Below are positions 19,104 to 28,293 of a stretch of DNA of 64,000 bases, in pieces (within the stretch, counting starts at the first letter, position 1; every line of letters starts with the position of its first letter). The translations under genes and the position numbers were made by a program. The stretch is from a virus. The DNA is taken from the IMG/VR virus record IMGVR_UViG_3300042864_000640, positions 1 to 64,000 of that record. One strand, written 5' to 3'. Under the pieces are notes generated by a model, which had not been told where the DNA came from, made no database searches, and worked only from the letters and a program-made list of their open reading frames with translations.

Positions 19104-19602
19104 CACATACGGACACAATGGTATAAAAATAATAGAATCGGGAGAAGGTAAAACATTGAGAATTGGCAAATTTTGCTCAATAGCAGAAGGAGTTGTTGTA
19201 TTTTTAGGAGCAAACCATAGAGTAGATTGGTTTACTACCTATCCATTTGGACATATACACGAAAATAAATTCCCAAAAGTAAGTAGGCACCACGGACATC
19301 CCGCAACAAAGGGTGATGTTGTAATTGGAAATGATGTGTGGATTGCAACCAATGCGGTTATAATGAGTGGTATAACAATAGGCGATGGTGCAGTAATTGG
19401 GGCATATAGTATTGTTACAAAAGATGTACCACCATATACAATAGTTGCAGGAAATCCTGCAAAGCAAATTCGTAAAAGATTTAGTGATGAAATTATTAAT
19501 AAACTTTTAGAATTGAAATGGTGGGATATGGATGAAAATAGAATAAATGAAATTTCAGATATACTTTGTTCAAATGACTTAGAAAAATTAAATAACATAT
19601 AA
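19084..19602 (+). CDS. Hexapeptide acetyltransferase (CatB/xenobiotic type)
   Basis: The 172-residue left-handed beta-helix acyltransferase has hexad repeats (GDVVIGNDVWIATNAVIMSG, then GAVIGAYSIVTKDVP) and the terminal VAGNPAKQIRKRF signature. Catalytic-type histidines are present in ANHRVDWF and RHHGHP. It probably O- or N-acetylates a sugar made by this cluster. The start lies within the previous gene. Confidence 0.88.
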   Translation: MKEVGNNTYGHNGIKIIESGEGKTLRIGKFCSIAEGVVVFLGANHRVDWFTTYPFGHIHENKFPKVSRHHGHPATKGDVVIGNDVWIATNAVIMSGITIGDGAVIGAYSIVTKDVPPYTIVAGNPAKQIRKRFSDEIINKLLELKWWDMDENRINEISDILCSNDLEKLNNI

Positions 19603-20195
19603 TGAAAAGAACGGACATACTTAATATTTTAATCCAAAAATATGGATACAAATCTTATTTAGAAGTTGGAACGCAAGACCCGGCATCTAATTTTGATTTA
19701 ATAAATACGGATTGTAAAGTATCAGTAGACCCATTTCCAAGAGGTGAGGTTACATTCGTTGGTACATCCGATGAATACTTTAAATCAATTACTGATGATG
19801 TAAAATTTGATATTATCTTTATAGATGGATTGCATCACGATGACCAAGTTTTGAAAGATATTGAAAACTCATTGAATCATTTATCAGAAAACGGAACTAT
19901 CGTTTGCCACGACTGCTTACCAACAACCGAATTAATGCAAGCTAGAGATGACCACGGTGGAGAATGGACCGGAGATGTATGGAAAGCAATTGCCGAACTA
20001 AGAGTTGAAAGAATTGATTTGGATATTAAAGTAGTGAATACCGATTATGGATGTGGTATTATTCGTAGAGGAACAAATATACCATATGAAACAACTGCTA
20101 ATTATAAATCATATTATCATTACTCTACAAATAAATGGAATATGTTAAATGTTATATCACCCGAACAATTTATACAATGGATAAATATAGCGTAA
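19602..20195 (+). CDS. Class I methyltransferase-like protein
   Basis: The 197-residue protein has a YLEVGTQDPASNF motif I, VSVDPFPRG with the acidic residue of motif II, and DIIFIDGLHHDDQVLKDIE. These match the Methyltransf_24 group often found in glycan clusters. It probably methylates a sugar or glycan end. Its 3' end overlaps the next gene. Confidence 0.75.
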   Translation: MKRTDILNILIQKYGYKSYLEVGTQDPASNFDLINTDCKVSVDPFPRGEVTFVGTSDEYFKSITDDVKFDIIFIDGLHHDDQVLKDIENSLNHLSENGTIVCHDCLPTTELMQARDDHGGEWTGDVWKAIAELRVERIDLDIKVVNTDYGCGIIRRGTNIPYETTANYKSYYHYSTNKWNMLNVISPEQFIQWINIA

Positions 20196-20824
20196 TTATA
20201 CCAACACTTTGGAAATCAAATAGAATTGGAAAGTTACTATTTAGTTTGATAGAATGTGAATTTGTTGATGAAATTATATTAATAGATAATGCTGGAAAGT
20301 TCTTTGAGTATTTCGAAGGATTAGATAAAGTTAAATTAGTTCAAGTAGAAGAAAACATTTATGTTAATCCTGCGTGGAATTTAGGAATTAAAATTGCTAA
20401 AAATAATTGTATAGCAATATTGAATGATGATATAAATTTTAACCCAAATATATTTGAAGTGATAACCGAAGATATATTAAATCAGTTTGGCATAATCGGT
20501 ATGGGTGAAGGTAATTATAAATCATTAAACATAGAGGGCGACCCAATTTTGGAAGTATGGCAACCTGGTGTAAATGATTGGGGTTGGGGATGTTTTATTA
20601 TGCTACACAAAAAGGATTGGATTGAGATTCCTGATAATATTAAAATATGGTATGGTGATAATTTTATTAAAGATGTAAATCCTGCACCAAAAGCATGTTT
20701 ACGAAATTTTAGAGTTGATACTGAAATGAGTACAACTTCGGATGAAAAAGAATGGGATGAAATAAAAAAATTAGATTACGAAAACTTTATAAATTATTTA
20801 AGAAATGCAAAAGCTACCAATTAG
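20177..20824 (+). CDS. Glycosyltransferase-like protein, GT2 type
   Basis: The product has 215 residues from the ATG at 20177, chosen because MDKYSVIIPTLWKSNRIGK is the usual GT2 start; an upstream ATG at 20135 lies deep in the preceding gene. NPAWNLGIKIAKNN and AILNDDINFNP supply the GT-A acidic metal site. It overlaps neighbours on both sides. Confidence 0.72.
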   Translation: MDKYSVIIPTLWKSNRIGKLLFSLIECEFVDEIILIDNAGKFFEYFEGLDKVKLVQVEENIYVNPAWNLGIKIAKNNCIAILNDDINFNPNIFEVITEDILNQFGIIGMGEGNYKSLNIEGDPILEVWQPGVNDWGWGCFIMLHKKDWIEIPDNIKIWYGDNFIKDVNPAPKACLRNFRVDTEMSTTSDEKEWDEIKKLDYENFINYLRNAKATN

Positions 20825-21545
20825 TATAGGTATATTGGCTTGGAATAGTGGGCAAGTATTAGTGGATACATTAAGTACTTATCATCGGAATGGATTGTTT
20901 GATATGGTAAGCGATACTACCATTTTATTCCAAGAGTTTTCGGAGCAAGATTATCAAATAGCAAAACACTTTGGATTAGATTTTATAGGACTAACACAAA
21001 ATGTTGGTATTGGCAAAGCATTTATAAAATTAACTGAAAATGCAGAATCTGAAAATGTACTAATATTAGAACACGATTGGAATCTAATAGAGAATAAAGA
21101 AACCACATATCAAAGATTGGAATCGGGATTAGAATTATTGGGTGGTAGTGTTGATGTTGTAAGATATAGACATAGAGAGCAACCGGGTAATCCACATTTC
21201 TCATTCAAATATCAAGGTAAAGAACTTACTTACTACGATGATGAAATTGGGTGTACTTCACCTCACCTATTAGATTCAGTCCATTGGTGTGACCCTAAGA
21301 AATCATTTCCGGATTACATTGGACAATTTGGAGAATATTTTTTAACGGGTTCTAGATATGGTAATTGGACAAATAATCCTTGCTTATATAAAAAGCAATT
21401 TTACTTAGATACCGTTAAACCATTCGCAGGTGAGGGTATTGGATTGGAAGGAAATATCAGTAAATGGTGGGCACAACAAAACTATTCAGTTGCACATGGT
21501 GAAGGATTATTTATGCATAACGATTGGCAAAAATACGGAAGATAA
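20805..21545 (+). CDS. Glycosyltransferase-like protein, GT2 type
   Basis: The 246-residue protein starts ISIGILAWNSGQVLVDTL, a GT-A strand and loop, with VLILEHDWNLIE in the place of the usual acidic DxD motif. The C-terminal half (FGEYFLTGSRYGNW, then GNISKWWAQQNYSVAHGEGLF) is specific to this subgroup. It overlaps the previous gene by 20 bases and the next by one. Confidence 0.65.
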   Translation: MQKLPISIGILAWNSGQVLVDTLSTYHRNGLFDMVSDTTILFQEFSEQDYQIAKHFGLDFIGLTQNVGIGKAFIKLTENAESENVLILEHDWNLIENKETTYQRLESGLELLGGSVDVVRYRHREQPGNPHFSFKYQGKELTYYDDEIGCTSPHLLDSVHWCDPKKSFPDYIGQFGEYFLTGSRYGNWTNNPCLYKKQFYLDTVKPFAGEGIGLEGNISKWWAQQNYSVAHGEGLFMHNDWQKYGR

Positions 21546-22300
21546 TGAAAGATTTAGTTATATCGGCAATAGCAAATTATTTGCCAGAAAAGATTAAAAT
21601 ATATGTGGAATCCCTAAATGATAGTGGTTTCGATGGAGATAAGATAATGATATGTTATAATCTTCCAAATGAAACTATTGAATATCTTACGTTAAAGGGA
21701 TGGGAATGTTATGGAGCCGAATTGGTGGGGCATCCGCATATGAAAAGATTGATTGATATTTGGTGGTTTTTACAAAATGATGAAAGAGAGTGGAATCATA
21801 TTATAACAACCGATGTTAGGGATATTATATGGCAAACTAACCCATCAGATTGGTTAGGTAAAAATTTAAAAAAAGAAATATTATGCGCATCGGAATGTGT
21901 AACATATGAAAATGAACCATGGGGTCATAAAAACATACACGAAGGATACGGGCCAATGTTTTGGGAATGGATTAAGCCGAATACTATTGGTAATGTTGGA
22001 GTAATAGCTGGAAAGTATAAATCGGTGAAAGATATGCTAATGTTAAATTGGTTAGTATCTCAATCGGGAGATATTAGACACTTTACTGACCAAAGTAGTT
22101 TTAATTTTATAATACACAACGAATTAATAAAAGATAAATTAGATATTAATTCAGAATTTGGATTACAAGTTGGAACTACAACAAAAGATTTGAAAATAGA
22201 AAATGATATAATTATGAATGGAGATGAACCATATGTATTAGTTCACCAATATGATAGAAACACAGAATTAAATAATTTAGTTATAAACAAATACAAATGA
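21545..22300 (+). CDS. Putative glycosyltransferase
   Basis: The product has 251 residues from the ATG at 21545, which shares a base with the preceding stop (TAATG); an upstream ATG at 21524 is less likely. HIITTDVRDIIWQTNPSDWL contains a probable metal-binding D-x-R-D segment, and NVGVIAGKYKSVKDML resembles acceptor-site regions of surface-glycan GT-A enzymes. The family is not certain. Confidence 0.55.
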   Translation: MKDLVISAIANYLPEKIKIYVESLNDSGFDGDKIMICYNLPNETIEYLTLKGWECYGAELVGHPHMKRLIDIWWFLQNDEREWNHIITTDVRDIIWQTNPSDWLGKNLKKEILCASECVTYENEPWGHKNIHEGYGPMFWEWIKPNTIGNVGVIAGKYKSVKDMLMLNWLVSQSGDIRHFTDQSSFNFIIHNELIKDKLDINSEFGLQVGTTTKDLKIENDIIMNGDEPYVLVHQYDRNTELNNLVINKYK

Positions 22301-23196
22301 AAAAAATAGTTATTACAACATTTATAATGCCAAATGAAATTGATGATTTGGAAAGAATCTTAATGGATTTAAATAAAGCATCTAAATACGTTAAAGGTGA
22401 AAATTATGAATTATATTTAGCACTTACGGTATCTGATTTTTTAGTTGATTGGGATAATTCCAAATTAGATAAGCAATATTTTATTGATAGATTTAATAAA
22501 CTAAAATCATTAACCGAATGGGCAGGTAAAACCTCATTTCATATCAGAGAGGATATAATGGGTTGTACATCATTAAGAAGAATTGCTCACAATGAATGTA
22601 CTGATGCAACTCATTTTATTTGGTTGGATACTGATATATGTTTTGATGATAGAATTTTATATTACATTGAAGCAAGTATTGATAGAATCGCTGAAACCGA
22701 TAATTTACAAAAATACATTATCAGTCCCGAATGTGTTAAGATATGGGATACAACTTGGGATTGTTTAGTAAATGAAAATTTCCTAAATAAAGAAGTTGGA
22801 TATTGCAGAATTAATAATCCATTTATAGATAGTGGTGAAGTTGGTGATGTTACATTGGAAACAGTATTAAATAATGTACCGGGTCAACCTAAGATGAAAT
22901 TTGGTGGAGGTTGGTTTAATTGTTTTTCGAAACCATTATTGGACAGAGCTCCGTTGCCAGAATCGATGGGACACTATGGACCGGATGATACATTTATTAT
23001 GTGGGCTTCTGAAAAGTTGAATCAAAATGGCGAACAAATGTATCAGTTTAAATTGAAAAACTATGTTGTTTGTGAAAATTATGTGTATAGAGATAGAACA
23101 CATTATGATACATTAATAAAGAGAATTGATAGAAAAGATGATTTTAGAAATCAAGCTAATAAATCATTTGAATTGGAAATTAATAAAATAGTATAG
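22297..23196 (+). CDS. Glycosyltransferase-like protein, GT-A fold
   Basis: The 299-residue protein has FIWLDTDICFDDRILYYIE, a clear D-x-D metal site, and a GGGWFNCFSKPLLDRAPLPE segment with HYGPDDTFIMW, where the paired aspartates could serve catalysis. It closes the main glycosyltransferase run and overlaps the previous gene by 4 bases. Confidence 0.68.
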   Translation: MKKIVITTFIMPNEIDDLERILMDLNKASKYVKGENYELYLALTVSDFLVDWDNSKLDKQYFIDRFNKLKSLTEWAGKTSFHIREDIMGCTSLRRIAHNECTDATHFIWLDTDICFDDRILYYIEASIDRIAETDNLQKYIISPECVKIWDTTWDCLVNENFLNKEVGYCRINNPFIDSGEVGDVTLETVLNNVPGQPKMKFGGGWFNCFSKPLLDRAPLPESMGHYGPDDTFIMWASEKLNQNGEQMYQFKLKNYVVCENYVYRDRTHYDTLIKRIDRKDDFRNQANKSFELEINKIV

Positions 23197-23259
23197 TAAT
23201 TATTAACGGTTCTTATTTTTTTGGATATTTATATCCGTATATATACAACTAATAGCAAT

Positions 23260-23667
23260 ATGAAATTTGAAGTAACCAACCCAAAAGCTTGGAAAGCTGT
23301 AAACGAGAAGAAAATTCCAATGAAACATAAAATTAAAGTTTATGAAAAATTGGGTGGAGCATATCGTTTAGGAGAAGATGGGGGAGAGCAAGTATTCAAC
23401 AAAATGACTGAATTACTTAAACATAGAATGCAAGAAGGCGATGATAATTCTTCACCAGAAGAAACATTGGCAGGATTGAAAGATATGGCAATGGGTAATT
23501 TAGAAAGAATTGCCGATTATGCGAATATGATTGAAACCAGAATGAAAGATGGACAGGAGTTAGACTCTTGGATGTACTCTCAACTTACAGTTGCATTGGA
23601 AAATCTAAATTCAGTACACGATGCAATGGATGGAGATGATGGTAAGCGTGAACCTTTTAAAATTTAA
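23260..23667 (+). CDS. Conserved-looking phage protein of unknown function
   Basis: The product has 135 residues from the ATG at 23260; an alternative at 23221 would add an implausible DIYIRIYTTNS segment. The C-terminal half (GNLERIADYANMIETRMKDG, then WMYSQLTVALENLNSVHDAM) resembles a short helical module present in many T4-superfamily phage proteins. Its role is unknown, though a packaged or structural protein is plausible. Confidence 0.6.
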   Translation: MKFEVTNPKAWKAVNEKKIPMKHKIKVYEKLGGAYRLGEDGGEQVFNKMTELLKHRMQEGDDNSSPEETLAGLKDMAMGNLERIADYANMIETRMKDGQELDSWMYSQLTVALENLNSVHDAMDGDDGKREPFKI

Positions 23668-23673
23668 TAATTA

Positions 23674-23991
23674 ATGGAAAATTTGTATTCAGTATTAATT
23701 ACGGCAATTACCGTATTAGGTGGGACAGGGGCTTGGAGATACTATGAAAAAAGAGCTTTAAATAAAGAAAGAGATGATGAGTTTATCAGACATGATTGTA
23801 AAGACCGCATTTCTAAATTAGAAGGATTATTAGAATCATCATCGAGAGAAAAAGATGACCTTCGTCAAATGATTTTAGCTCTTACAAAAGAAGTAGCAGC
23901 ACTATCTGTTAAAGTTGAATATCTTACAAAAGAAAACGAAGAACTTTATAAGAAAGCTAGAACTCCAAAGAAGCAAACATTAAATGGTTAA
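23674..23991 (+). CDS. Single-TM coiled-coil protein
   Basis: The 105-residue protein has one N-terminal membrane segment (LYSVLITAITVLGGTGAW) and a long coiled coil, with ISKLEGLLESS and VAALSVKVEYLTKENEELY showing heptad spacing. The architecture is like an inner-membrane spanin or a membrane-tethered scaffold. No lysis genes are adjacent, so a spanin role is only a suggestion. It overlaps the next gene by 8 bases. Confidence 0.6.
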   Translation: MENLYSVLITAITVLGGTGAWRYYEKRALNKERDDEFIRHDCKDRISKLEGLLESSSREKDDLRQMILALTKEVAALSVKVEYLTKENEELYKKARTPKKQTLNG

Positions 23992-24823
23992 TAACTTTAC
24001 ATCTGGTATGTGGAATGGTATGAAAGTTGAGTTCGGAAAAGTATATTCGAACTTAAACGCTTTCGCATTTAATCCATTAAACGAAGCCGGTGATAAAAAG
24101 TTAAGAGTATTCGATTTTGATGATACATTAGTTCAAACGAATTCACATATATACATTACAAATAAAAATGGTAAGGAATCAAAATTAACACCCGGTGAAT
24201 ATGCAATATATGAACCAAAAGAAGGTGATAAATTTGATTTTTCTGATTTTGAAAAAGTAAAGCAACCACAAGAAATCAAAGGTGTTACACGATTACTCAA
24301 AAATATCGTAAGAGTGGGTGGTTCAGAAATTGTTATACTAACCGCTAGAGCCGCATATAAACCAATTAAGAAGTATTTATCGGATATCGGATTAAAGGAC
24401 ATATTTGTAGTAGCATTAGCCGATGCCAATCCACAAAAGAAAGCAGATTGGATTGAAGATAAAATAAAAGATGGAGTAAATGATGTATTCTTTATAGATG
24501 ATTCTCACAAAAATGTTGCAGCTGTAAAAGAATTATCTAAAAAATATCCAAAAATATCATTGAAGGTTAAGCATGTTCAACATACAACGCCGGCTTTACC
24601 TAAGAATAATGATAAAACTTCTACTCAATCTAAAAAAGAACCAACTAAATCAAATGATATGAGGGGAAACGATATGAAATTAAAATCACTACTTCCAAAA
24701 GATTTAGAAAAGAAAATTAAAAACCCAGAGACGGGTAAAATGATTAAAGTAACTTCGGCATTAAAATACGATAAAGATACAAAAGCATATAAAGCAGCTC
24801 AATTTGCATTAAAAAAGAAATAG
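23984..24823 (+). CDS. HAD-family phosphatase with a C-terminal LKSLL/KNPETG module
   Basis: The 279-residue protein has HAD motif I as RVFDFDDTLVQT near residue 43, motif II ILTAR and motif IV FFIDDS. The N-terminus contains NPLNEAG, a possible prohead-protease-type L-x-E cleavage site. After a Lys/Ser/Thr linker, the last roughly 50 residues carry LKSLLPKDLEKK and KNPETGKMIKV, a module repeated at the end of the unrelated protein at 61861-62607. This suggests a targeting tag. It might alternatively supply the missing heptose phosphatase step, since it lies near the heptose genes. Confidence 0.72.
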   Translation: MVNNFTSGMWNGMKVEFGKVYSNLNAFAFNPLNEAGDKKLRVFDFDDTLVQTNSHIYITNKNGKESKLTPGEYAIYEPKEGDKFDFSDFEKVKQPQEIKGVTRLLKNIVRVGGSEIVILTARAAYKPIKKYLSDIGLKDIFVVALADANPQKKADWIEDKIKDGVNDVFFIDDSHKNVAAVKELSKKYPKISLKVKHVQHTTPALPKNNDKTSTQSKKEPTKSNDMRGNDMKLKSLLPKDLEKKIKNPETGKMIKVTSALKYDKDTKAYKAAQFALKKK

Positions 24824-24825
24824 TT

Positions 24826-25272
24826 ATGATATACCTTTTCACAGGTCAACCAGGTAGTGGTAAAACTACTTTGGCAAAAAAATTACAATACTTTCTTCAA
24901 ACTGATAAGAAGAATTGGAGAAAATCGGTATTTCATATCGATGGAGACCAATTAAGAGAACTATTCCCAAATACCGATTATTCCAAAGAAGGTAGAGAAC
25001 GTAATATTCAAAAAGCATTTGATATTGCTAAGTATTTGGATAGTAACAATAACGATGTTGTAGTATCATTAGTTTCTCCTTATAGAGATTTGAGAGAAAA
25101 GTTAAAATCCGAATGTAATGTTCAGGAAATATATTGTCATACTAAAAAAATGAGAGGGAGAGAAAGCTTCTTTGCATTAGACTATGAACCACCAATTGAG
25201 TTTTATATGGATTTAGATACATCCGATTCTCCAGATAGTACATTTAATAAACTAATAAAAATTTTGATTTGA
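24826..25272 (+). CDS. Adenylylsulfate-kinase-like P-loop kinase
   Basis: The 148-residue protein has Walker A GQPGSGKTT near residues 7-15, FHIDGDQLRELF, EGRERNIQKAFDIAKYL and VSLVSPYRDLRE. These blocks follow the APS-kinase pattern. The substrate may be adenylylsulfate or another nucleotide-like small molecule. It follows the HAD gene after 2 bases. Confidence 0.78.
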   Translation: MIYLFTGQPGSGKTTLAKKLQYFLQTDKKNWRKSVFHIDGDQLRELFPNTDYSKEGRERNIQKAFDIAKYLDSNNNDVVVSLVSPYRDLREKLKSECNVQEIYCHTKKMRGRESFFALDYEPPIEFYMDLDTSDSPDSTFNKLIKILI

Positions 25273-25306
25273 TATACTTATTAGTATAAAATTAAATGTT
25301 ATTAGT

Positions 25307-25897
25307 ATGGAAAATGAAGAAGTAGAAGAATTCTTCCCAAACATAGAACCCAATAGTAGAACTACAAAACGAGGATTAGGCGCAAAGCCTCTATTGGAAT
25401 CTCAAATTAAAGCCGCACAAGAAAAATCACGATCTGCATTTGAAGCAGCGAGAACATTGGGTGTATCATATAACACCTATAAAAAATATGCTAAATTATA
25501 TGGTTTATTTGAAGATTTAAAAAATCCATATGGTATTGGAATTGAGAAAGCTAAGAAAATAAAAAACAAAAAATATCATATAGATGATTTAATTGCCGGA
25601 AAGCATATTAGATATCCATTGCATAAATTTAAAAATAAATTATTCGATAGTGGGTATGTGCCAAAAGTATGTGGTAGCTGTGGATTTGGCGAAGAAAGAG
25701 TTACCGATGGTAAAATGCCATTACTTATAGATTTTTTAGATGGGAACTTAAATAATAGAGTATTAGATAATATTCGACCTCTTTGTTATAATTGCTTTTT
25801 CCTATTAGTAGGTGATAGAAATGTAAAACATTGGTACGAAGAAAACGGATATGCAGATGAACAAAATATACAGGAGCAAAGTCCCGTTCAGGATTAG
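25307..25897 (+). CDS. HTH + zinc-finger HNH-like protein
   Basis: The 196-residue protein has a helix-turn-helix-like segment (AARTLGVSYNTYKKYAKLYG) followed by an HNH-type zinc module with CGSCGFGE, IDFLDGNLNNRVLDNIRPLC and CYNC. The usual catalytic histidines are not obvious, so it may be a DNA-binding relic of an HNH homing endonuclease or a regulator. It overlaps the next gene by about 40 bases. Confidence 0.6.
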   Translation: MENEEVEEFFPNIEPNSRTTKRGLGAKPLLESQIKAAQEKSRSAFEAARTLGVSYNTYKKYAKLYGLFEDLKNPYGIGIEKAKKIKNKKYHIDDLIAGKHIRYPLHKFKNKLFDSGYVPKVCGSCGFGEERVTDGKMPLLIDFLDGNLNNRVLDNIRPLCYNCFFLLVGDRNVKHWYEENGYADEQNIQEQSPVQD

Positions 25898-26888
25898 TTT
25901 AGGAGGTGGTGGAACTGATATGGTATCATATTCAAAAAACCACACCGGTGCCGTTATCAATGTAACTTTACATTTATTTACGCATACGTCTCTTCGATTG
26001 AGAGATGATATGTCGGTTACGTTTGAATGGGTAAATAAGAATGAAATAGAGGAGCATTCCTTTTCGAATGAGTTAGATTGTTCATATGGATTAAAGCTCT
26101 TTAAAGCAACGCATAATCACATATTCAAGCGTTTTAATTTAGAACCGATTGGATATGATATAGTTACATATCAAGATGTACCAACGGGTAGCGGATTAGG
26201 CACATCATCTACGCTTATAGTTTCTTTAATTGGGGTTTATCAGGAATTATTCAATCTACCATTGGGTGAGTATGATATTGCCGATATGGCAGTTCAAATT
26301 GAACGTAATGAATTAAAAGAGAATGGTGGTAAGCAAGACCAATACGCAGCCGCATTTGGTGGTTGGAACTATATGGAATTTAAAGGTGAAGATGTTATTG
26401 TAAATCCATTACGGATTAAAGATAAAATACAAAATGAATTAGCAAATAACATAGTTTTATATTATACGAATTCATCTCGTAAAAGTACTGATATATTAGA
26501 AGAGCAGATAAAACGAATTGAAAATAATAGTAAAACATCTTTACTTTCTTTACATGCATTAGTTGAACAAGCGAAAATGATTAAAGATTGTTTAATCAAA
26601 GGTAACATAGATGGATTGGGTGAAATATTAGATTATGGATTCAAACAAAAATCTCAATTAGCAAGTAATGTTATCAATCCAAAAATTAATAAAATTTATG
26701 AAACAGCTATACAAGCCGGCGCAACCGGTGGTAAGATAAGCGGAGCCGGTGGGGGTGGGTTTATGATTTTCTATTGCCCGAATAATACAAAGTATAAAGT
26801 TATAAATGAATTGGATAAATTAAACATTGGATATTATCAACCATTTACTTGGACACAATTTGGTCTTAGGACTTGGCAAATTGAATAA
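25857..26888 (+). CDS. GHMP kinase, HddA-like (heptose-7-phosphate kinase type)
   Basis: The 343-residue protein has RSKVPFRISLGGGGTD at the N-terminus, the ATP-binding PTGSGLGTSSTL motif, QDQYAAAFGGWNYMEF and the C-terminal KISGAGGGGFMIFYC. This is the D-glycero-D-manno-heptose 7-phosphate 1-kinase subgroup of GHMP kinases. A start at 25851 would add two residues. With the GmhA-like isomerase 340 bases downstream it implies heptose-phosphate synthesis. Confidence 0.82.
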   Translation: MNKIYRSKVPFRISLGGGGTDMVSYSKNHTGAVINVTLHLFTHTSLRLRDDMSVTFEWVNKNEIEEHSFSNELDCSYGLKLFKATHNHIFKRFNLEPIGYDIVTYQDVPTGSGLGTSSTLIVSLIGVYQELFNLPLGEYDIADMAVQIERNELKENGGKQDQYAAAFGGWNYMEFKGEDVIVNPLRIKDKIQNELANNIVLYYTNSSRKSTDILEEQIKRIENNSKTSLLSLHALVEQAKMIKDCLIKGNIDGLGEILDYGFKQKSQLASNVINPKINKIYETAIQAGATGGKISGAGGGGFMIFYCPNNTKYKVINELDKLNIGYYQPFTWTQFGLRTWQIE

Positions 26889-26903
26889 TTTTCCGTATAT
26901 TTG
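26873..26903 (+). promoter_or_regulatory. Bacteroidota-type promoter before the IscA-like gene
   Basis: TTGG at 26873-26876 and TATATTTG at 26896-26903 have 19-base spacing. The -33 element lies inside the end of the kinase gene. Confidence 0.55.
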
Positions 26904-26909
26904 TAAACT

Positions 26910-27233
26910 ATGATTACAGTAACAGAAACAGCAGCTAAAAAACTAAATTCACTCATTGAAGAAAGTGGGTTTAAAACGCCGTATGTTAGAGTATCAGTAA
27001 AAGGTGGTGGATGTAGTGGTTTATCATATGACCTTTCATTTGATACCGAACAAAATCCGGCAGATACATTGGCAGAAGATAAGGGAGTAAAAATATTAGT
27101 AGATAATAAATCATTACTTTATCTATTTGGAACTGAATTGGAGTTTTCGGATGGACTAAATGGTAAAGGATTTCAGTTTATCAACCCCAACGCATCTAGA
27201 ACATGTGGATGTGGTGAATCATTTTCATTATGA
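26910..27233 (+). CDS. A-type iron-sulfur carrier (IscA/ErpA/HesB family)
   Basis: The 107-residue protein has the three conserved cysteines of A-type carriers: GGGCSGLSYDLSF near residue 35 and the C-terminal SRTCGCGESF. The family receives and delivers Fe-S clusters to apoproteins. This is unusual in a phage; possible clients here are the Fe-S-type RecB nuclease at 11454 or host enzymes. It has its own promoter and a 4-base overlap with the isomerase gene. Confidence 0.92.
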   Translation: MITVTETAAKKLNSLIEESGFKTPYVRVSVKGGGCSGLSYDLSFDTEQNPADTLAEDKGVKILVDNKSLLYLFGTELEFSDGLNGKGFQFINPNASRTCGCGESFSL

Positions 27234-27793
27234 TATCTGATATAATAAAAAAATCAATAGAATTAAAGGAGAATATTTTATTGGATAAATCATTACATAC
27301 AATGATTTACAATTCAATAGATGTTATAGTAAACGCTTTTCAAAGTGGTAACAAAGTTATGTTTTGTGGTAATGGTGGAAGCGCAGCAGATGCACAACAT
27401 TTAGCAGCTGAATTATCTGGTAGATTTTATAAAGATAGAAAGGCATTACCTTCTGATGCATTACATTGCAACACTTCATATTTAACCGCAGTAGCAAATG
27501 ATTATAGTTATGATGTTGTATATTCGAGATTAGTTGATGGTACTATGAATAGTGGTGATGTATTAATTGGATTATCAACATCAGGCAATTCTAAAAATAT
27601 CATCAACGCATTCAAAACCGCTAAAGAAAATGGAATTATCACAATTGCATTGACAGGAGCATCCGGAGGTAATATGGGAACATTGGTAGATTATTTAATA
27701 AATGTACCCAGCACCGATACACCGAGAATACAAGAAGCACATATAATGGTAGGACATATTATTTGTGAATTAGTAGAATTAAAATTATTTTAG
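27230..27793 (+). CDS. gmhA: Phosphoheptose isomerase (GmhA-like)
   Basis: The 187-residue SIS-domain protein has FCGNGGSAADAQHLAAELSG, LTAVANDYSYDVVYSR, the phosphate-binding LSTSGNSKNI and a C-terminal QEAHIMVGHIICE. These are diagnostic of sedoheptulose-7-phosphate isomerase, the first step of bacterial heptose synthesis. The length equals the family's usual length. Confidence 0.92.
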   Translation: MISDIIKKSIELKENILLDKSLHTMIYNSIDVIVNAFQSGNKVMFCGNGGSAADAQHLAAELSGRFYKDRKALPSDALHCNTSYLTAVANDYSYDVVYSRLVDGTMNSGDVLIGLSTSGNSKNIINAFKTAKENGIITIALTGASGGNMGTLVDYLINVPSTDTPRIQEAHIMVGHIICELVELKLF

Positions 27794-27795
27794 TT

Positions 27796-27987
27796 ATGGC
27801 TAGATTAGAACCAAACGTTAAAGACAAACCACGTAAATTTGAACACATCTACAAAGATGATGATGGATGCGAATCGATTTGGAAATACGATTTAGATAAA
27901 TTTCCAAATGGACCTATATCAGTAGAAAATAAATATCCTGCTGGTTATATTAAAGAAATGGAGTTGAGAAGAAAAAGAGGAAGATAA
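27796..27987 (+). CDS. Small protein of unknown function
   Basis: The 63-residue, highly charged protein (KDDDGCESIWKYDLDKFPNG) has a basic C-terminus (RRKRGR). It starts 2 bases after the GmhA-like gene. No motif recognised. Confidence 0.55.
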   Translation: MARLEPNVKDKPRKFEHIYKDDDGCESIWKYDLDKFPNGPISVENKYPAGYIKEMELRRKRGR

Positions 27988-28019
27988 TTTGGAAATGAAA
28001 AAAAGTTTCCTTATATTTG
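27988..28019 (+). promoter_or_regulatory. Bacteroidota-type promoter before the histone-like gene
   Basis: TTTGG at 27988-27992 and TATATTTG at 28012-28019 have 19-base spacing, a perfect match to the window consensus. An A-rich leader follows. Confidence 0.65.
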
Positions 28020-28042
28020 TTTAATAATTAAAAACTTAAATT

Positions 28043-28216
28043 ATGGCTAAGAAGCAAGAATTGTTCGAACAAATGACCAAATTGTGGGTAACATTTGTAG
28101 ACGAACACAACAAAACAACAAAGGTATCTCAAAAGAATGCTAGAACAGCAATTGGCGACTTGAAAAAGTTGGTAACCGAATATCGTTCAGCTTCTGTAGA
28201 AGAAACCAAAAATTAA
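28043..28216 (+). CDS. Bacteroidota histone-H1-like small protein
   Basis: The 57-residue protein has ELFEQMTKLWVTFVDEHNK, then KVSQKNARTAIGDLKKL and VTEYR. The pattern of a short helix, an N-rich turn and a KNARTAI-DLKKL helix resembles the histone H1-like proteins common in Bacteroidota. It may bind DNA or the nucleoid. It has a dedicated promoter and terminator, so it is a stand-alone and probably highly expressed transcript. Confidence 0.6.
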   Translation: MAKKQELFEQMTKLWVTFVDEHNKTTKVSQKNARTAIGDLKKLVTEYRSASVEETKN

Positions 28217-28219
28217 CCC

Positions 28220-28254
28220 AAAGGGGTGCATGAAAGTGTACCCCTTTATTTTAA
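28220..28254 (+). terminator. Rho-independent terminator
   Basis: AAAGGGGT at 28220-28227 pairs with ACCCCTTT at 28240-28247, followed by a short T-rich tract. It ends the histone-like transcript. Confidence 0.7.
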
Positions 28255-28293
28255 ACAATTAATAATTATTTTAAAAACAAAAACAAAAAAGTT

